Source: an uncultured Eubacteriales bacterium
GTDB taxonomy: Bacteria; Bacillota; Clostridia; Christensenellales; CAG-138
DNA: 15,840 nt
Assembly (NCBI GenBank): GCA_902768995.1
Contig: CACXNN010000062.1
Coordinates: 1-15,840 of the forward strand
Reading direction: 5' to 3'
Shown here: positions 13,435 through 15,840 of the stretch, piece by piece
Layout: the number at the start of each line of letters is the position of its first letter
Position numbering within the stretch: position 1 is the first letter of the stretch
The notes under the pieces: model-generated
Databases searched by the model: none
What the model was told of the DNA's origin: nothing
Seen by the model: the letters and a program-made list of their open reading frames with translations, nothing else
Translations under genes and position numbers: made by a program

Positions 13435-14139
13435 TTATCTCTGGGCTTTCAGCGTATGGGTGGGGCCCCAGTTGTTCAGGATTTGGACGGAGGAAAAGCC
13501 GGCGGACAGCAAGGCCTCCGTTTCGTGTTGGACAGTCAGGGGCGTGTCGTAGTGATACAGCCCCTCGTCCCGGATGCTCTGCTCCTGTTTGAGGCGAAGA
13601 TACTCCGCGCACCGGAACCGCTCCTCCTCATCGGACGCGGCAAAATAATCCGTCAGGATAAAGTAGCCGCCCGGCTTCAGCGCCTGGCGGACTTTTTCGT
13701 ATAAGGGGACCTTCTCTTCCATGGTGAAGTGGTGAAGCGATTCCACGGACACGGCGGCGTCGAAGGCGCCCTCCCCCAGCGGGACGTCGAAATAGGAGCC
13801 CTGCACCAGGGTCAACGCCTTGTCGGGGAACTTGCGGCGCAGCGCGTCCAGCATCCCCGGCGCCAGGTCGATGCCAGTGACCTTCGCCATGGGGACGGTT
13901 TCAAAGTAGTACCCCAGCTCCAACCCCGTGCCGCACCCCAAATCCAGGATCTTCGCACCGGCCGTCTGCGGCAGGCAGGCCGCTGTGAAGGGATAGAATT
14001 CCCGTGCCGACGCGATGCTCGTCAGCTGGTGATCCTCGTACCCCTGCAGGCGGGCGTCGAAAAACGCCCCCATTTCCTCCAGCTTTTTGCTTGGCCTCTC
14101 CAAGCTTTCCTCTGCCATGTCCCTGCCGCCTTGCGTCAT
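13435..14139 (-). CDS. Class I SAM-dependent methyltransferase
   Basis: 234 residues. Motif I, AKILDLGCGTGLELG (about 62-76), binds SAM. VTGIDLAPGMLDALRRKFP contains the acidic residue after strand beta-2. FDAAVSVESLHHF and LKPGGYFILTDYF are motifs II/III of the Methyltransf_11/25 group (small-molecule or ubiE-like). The substrate is unknown. The ATG at 14139 overlaps the stop of the 39-codon ORF (ATGA) with GGAGG 4-5 nt upstream; an internal ATG at 14118 is an alternative with a weaker site. Last gene of the isomerase operon. Confidence 0.87.
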   Translation of the reverse strand: MTQGGRDMAEESLERPSKKLEEMGAFFDARLQGYEDHQLTSIASAREFYPFTAACLPQTAGAKILDLGCGTGLELGYYFETVPMAKVTGIDLAPGMLDALRRKFPDKALTLVQGSYFDVPLGEGAFDAAVSVESLHHFTMEEKVPLYEKVRQALKPGGYFILTDYFAASDEEERFRCAEYLRLKQEQSIRDEGLYHYDTPLTVQHETEALLSAGFSSVQILNNWGPTHTLKAQR

Positions 14140-14255
14140 TCGTCCTCCCCGTCGCCTTCCGCCCCGTCCTGGGCCGCCTGCTCCTCCTGCTGCCGGCGCT
14201 CCATCTCCTCCATATAGAGGAAGTAGCCCAGCTCCTCCATGCTCATCTTGTCCAT
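14136..14255 (-). CDS. Small acidic ORF, 39 residues
   Basis: The minus-strand frame reads MDKMSMEELGYFLYMEEMER, then a Gln/Glu/Ala-rich stretch, and ends GEGDGEDE-like and very acidic. AGGAGG ends 7 nt before this ATG (14255), the right spacing. An in-frame ATG two codons earlier (14261) overlaps the stop of the isomerase gene as ATGA but lies only 1 nt after the Shine-Dalgarno. The stop also overlaps the methyltransferase start (ATGA), so the three genes are tightly coupled. The first half could form an amphipathic helix. No family recognised; coding is supported by ribosome binding site, coupling and absence of another explanation for the gap. Confidence 0.65.
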   Translation of the reverse strand: MDKMSMEELGYFLYMEEMERRQQEEQAAQDGAEGDGEDE

Positions 14256-14257
14256 GG

Positions 14258-15097
14258 TCATACCTCCTGTTTTATGAAATCATTGGTCTCCAGCCACCCC
14301 ACGGACCGCTTCAGGGCCTCCACAGTCTTGGTCTCCAGGACACAGCGGGCGCCCCGACGCCGGGCTAGGGCCAGGCGGGCCGGGAGGTCGATATCGCCGT
14401 CGCCCAGGGCCAAGTGGTTCCGGGGCGGGGTCTCGGTGCCGTCGTGGATGTGGAAGTGGAGCAGCCTATCCTCATGGGCAAGAAGGAAGGGCACGTCCCG
14501 CTCGCCGGTGGCCTTGGAATGGCCGATGTCCCAAGTCAGGCCGAAGACGGGGCTTTGGAGCAGGTATTCGATGGCCCGCCGCTCGTAGGCGCGGAAGCCG
14601 TCCGTGTTCTCGATGACGATCCGCAGGGGGCTGTCCCCGATCCATGCCTCGCACAGGGACCGAAAGGCGGCAAAGGACGCCATATAGGTGTCGAAATCCC
14701 GGTCGTACATCTGCACCTTCCGATCCGGCAGGGTGATGTGGATGCCGTGGTGCATGTGCATGTTCAGCGTCAGGGGCTGGGCGCTGTCCCCGAACCGGTC
14801 CCGGAGGGGCAGCAGCGCCTTGGCCGCGGCCACGGTCCGGCGCACGGTCTCACGATACGCCTCCACCACCAGGGGATTGAAGTCCGCCACGTTCAGATTT
14901 TCGTCCAGGTGGATGGTGAAATAGACGCCCGCCTGCTCTCCCAGCCGCAGCAGCTCGTCCGTCTGCTCCAGCCGCGCCACCTGATACTCCGGGAAGTTCA
15001 TGTTGAGCTCCACGAAGCTCAGGCCCAGCCCGGCGCACATGGCCACGTTGTCCTCCAGCGTCCTATTCTCGATCAGCGTCGGCATGCCGAACTCCAT
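14258..15097 (-). CDS. Sugar-phosphate isomerase/epimerase-like TIM barrel (AP endonuclease 2 family)
   Basis: 279 residues. The pattern is that of xylose-isomerase-like/endonuclease IV-like barrels: an N-terminal GMPTLIE, then LGLSFVELNMNFPEYQ, TIHLDENLNVADFNP, TLNMHMHHGIHITL, RIVIENTDGF, FGLTWDIGHS, LLHFHIHDG and a late RCVLETKT. The E/D/H/E residues at strand ends are the usual divalent-metal ligands. Substrates in this family range from sugars and inositols to DNA; none can be assigned here. The ATG at 15097 with GGAG is preferred because family members keep the GMPTLIE start. First gene of the operon with the 39-codon ORF and the methyltransferase. Confidence 0.85.
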   Translation of the reverse strand: MEFGMPTLIENRTLEDNVAMCAGLGLSFVELNMNFPEYQVARLEQTDELLRLGEQAGVYFTIHLDENLNVADFNPLVVEAYRETVRRTVAAAKALLPLRDRFGDSAQPLTLNMHMHHGIHITLPDRKVQMYDRDFDTYMASFAAFRSLCEAWIGDSPLRIVIENTDGFRAYERRAIEYLLQSPVFGLTWDIGHSKATGERDVPFLLAHEDRLLHFHIHDGTETPPRNHLALGDGDIDLPARLALARRRGARCVLETKTVEALKRSVGWLETNDFIKQEV

Positions 15098-15123
15098 GGC
15101 TCCACCCCCTTCCTCTTTCCAGC

Positions 15124-15152
15124 AGTATACCGCGCCTGGCGCTCTTTTTCAA
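15124..15152 (-). promoter_or_regulatory. Predicted promoter of the isomerase operon
   Basis: Minus strand: TTGAAA (15152-15147), 17-nt spacer, TATACT (15129-15124). It gives a leader of about 20 nt. Confidence 0.65.
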
Positions 15153-15202
15153 GCCGCGGCGGCCGCCCCCGCGATCTGCCCCATTTTCCCCCGTTTCGCC
15201 TC

Positions 15203-15231
15203 TTGACAAACCCGCGCTTTGCTGATATACT
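15203..15231 (+). promoter_or_regulatory. Near-consensus promoter of tRNA-fMet
   Basis: Perfect TTGACA (15203-15208), 17-nt spacer, TATACT (15226-15231) with an extended TG (15223-15224). One of the strongest promoters in the window, fitting a stable RNA gene. Confidence 0.85.
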
Positions 15232-15261
15232 CCCTTATACTTCCTCAGGGAAGGTATTCGT

Positions 15262-15337
15262 CGCGGGGTAGAGCAGTCGGTAGCTCGTCGGGCTCATAAC
15301 CCGGAGGCCGCAGGTTCAAGTCCTGCCCCCGCAACCA
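15262..15337 (+). tRNA. Initiator tRNA-fMet (anticodon CAT)
   Basis: 76 nt including an encoded CCA. The acceptor stem starts CGCGGGG and ends CCCCGC-A-ACCA, giving the unpaired C1/A72 that marks bacterial initiator tRNA. The anticodon loop CTCATAA is closed by three G-C pairs (GGG/CCC), the second initiator hallmark. The T arm is GCAGG-TTCAAGT-CCTGC. The sequence closely follows known bacterial tRNA-fMet. It is a single tRNA with its own promoter and terminator. Confidence 0.97.
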
Positions 15338-15343
15338 AAAAAG

Positions 15344-15365
15344 TGCCCTAATTTAGGGCATTTTT
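15344..15365 (+). terminator. Terminator of tRNA-fMet
   Basis: TGCCCTA (15344-15350), loop ATT, TAGGGCA (15354-15360), then TTTTT, 6 nt after the CCA end. A preceding A-run makes it partly bidirectional. Confidence 0.85.
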
Positions 15366-15403
15366 CCTTTTTGGTACATGGACAAAACAGATATTTTTGG
15401 ATT

Positions 15404-15436
15404 TTGACGACACTTTGACGACACTTTGACGACACC
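15404..15436. repeat. Three tandem copies of an 11-bp unit
   Basis: TTGACGACACT at 15404-15414 and 15415-15425, then TTGACGACACC at 15426-15436. The minus strand is open in one frame across it from a TGA near 15458 to the TAG at 15350-15348, reading RCRQSVVKVSSKSKN; there is no start codon or ribosome binding site. It might be the worn 3' end of an integrase gene, but nothing proves this. Confidence 0.75.
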
Positions 15437-15487
15437 GGCTTTTTGGAGGTGCAAATCAGCACCCACCGTTTTCAGTGTTTTATGCAT

Positions 15488-15521
15488 AAAAAAGGCGGCA
15501 GATCGAGTTCCGATCCCCGCC
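15488..15521 (-). terminator. Predicted terminator on the minus strand
   Basis: On the minus strand GGCGG and GATCG arms (15521-15517 with 15498-15494; 15515-15511 with 15505-15501) form a hairpin with a small internal loop, followed by TTTTTT (15493-15488). It would stop transcripts coming from the AT-rich gene at the right edge. The stretch 15522-15651 between holds no other feature I can support. Confidence 0.65.
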
Positions 15522-15651
15522 GAATTTGAAGCAGTTTTACCTATCCTTTATAAAAACAGATTGACCTTGATGTTCTTTATGAATGTTGGTAATGTCCGGT
15601 AGACAACTCAAAAAATCCCTCTAAGAGATGAAGGATAATACGGGTTCTCGC

Positions 15652-15840
15652 TTACGTTTTACTTACAATATCATCATATAATTCTTGAATAGTATAGAGT
15701 TTAGCTGTATTGTTTGAAAGATATAGGCAATAGTGCTGCGCATCGTAATGCACTTCATAAAAACGAAGTTTCGGATTTATTGTTCTAATACATTCTTTTA
15801 ATACACGGTCTGCTTTTTCTCCAAAGATAGCACATGCTAG
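15652..15840 (-). CDS. 3' end of an unrecognised gene in AT-rich DNA
   Basis: The minus strand is open from the right edge to the TAA at 15654-15652, giving the last 62 residues of a protein. It reads for example FGEKADRVLKECIRT, then KLRFYEVHYDAQHYCLYLSN and ends ELYDDIVSKT. The composition (Ile, Asn, Lys, Tyr) and codons (AAA, TTA, ATT, AAT) differ sharply from every other gene in the window, which use GC-ending codons. Soluble, mixed helix/strand; no motif recognised. Likely recently acquired DNA next to the tRNA gene. The start lies outside the window. Confidence 0.6.
   Translation of the reverse strand, partial: LACAIFGEKADRVLKECIRTINPKLRFYEVHYDAQHYCLYLSNNTAKLYTIQELYDDIVSKT

Noticed and set aside
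13118..13612. 164-codon minus-strand frame across the structured gap
   Set aside because: Overlaps the 3' end of the methyltransferase in another frame, has no ribosome binding site, and its apparent protein is just the hairpin region translated.
15404..15436. CRISPR array
   Set aside because: Units are 11 bp, directly adjacent, with no spacers.

Overview
The window looks like chromosomal DNA of a GC-rich member of the Bacillota (Clostridia-type). The evidence is AGGAGG-like ribosome binding sites, mrnC next to rlmB, a ProRS of the bacterial type with an inserted editing domain, and promoters with TTGACA/TATAAT-like boxes. Most of it is housekeeping DNA with short intergenic gaps. The last ~450 bases are clearly AT-rich and look foreign. 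GC content was judged by eye, not computed.

Layout. (1) 1-2107, minus strand: an operon of a membrane-anchored lamin-tail-domain protein, mini-RNase III (mrnC), 23S rRNA methyltransferase rlmB, and the first nine codons of a further gene. (2) 2185-3572, plus: a stand-alone aspartokinase with its own promoter. It is followed by three consecutive AT-rich hairpins (3595-3727). (3) 3748-5360, minus: an M15-type peptidase lipoprotein coupled to a GNAT acetyltransferase. (4) 5425-7235, plus: proS with promoter and terminator. (5) 7269-10945, plus: a phospholipid operon of CDP-alcohol phosphatidyltransferase, HAD phosphatase, cdsA, diacylglycerol-kinase-like lipid kinase and a GtrA-like membrane protein, ending in a terminator shared with the convergent operon. 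(6) 10954-13162, minus: CBS-pair protein, GNAT acetyltransferase, DEDDh exonuclease and a P-loop kinase. (7) 13200-13424: a highly folded intergenic segment with nested inverted repeats. (8) 13435-15152, minus: sugar-phosphate-isomerase-like TIM barrel, a 39-codon ORF and a SAM methyltransferase. (9) 15203-15365: initiator tRNA-fMet with a near-consensus promoter and a terminator. (10) 15366-15840: AT-rich DNA with an 11-bp tandem repeat, a minus-strand terminator and the 3' end of an unrecognised gene.

The most unusual signal is a set of three short indels, each at short direct repeats (two of those inferred), in otherwise normal genes. proS lacks about 12-13 residues that should hold class II motif 3. 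The lipid kinase lacks its N-terminal NPxSG segment and is out of frame with its natural start. A GNAT gene carries an exact 33-bp tandem duplication. These could be real slippage mutations in this strain or assembly errors; reads would decide. The folded 13200-13424 segment is the best candidate for an undescribed structured RNA or repeat element. I found no CRISPR array, no defence system and no complete mobile element.
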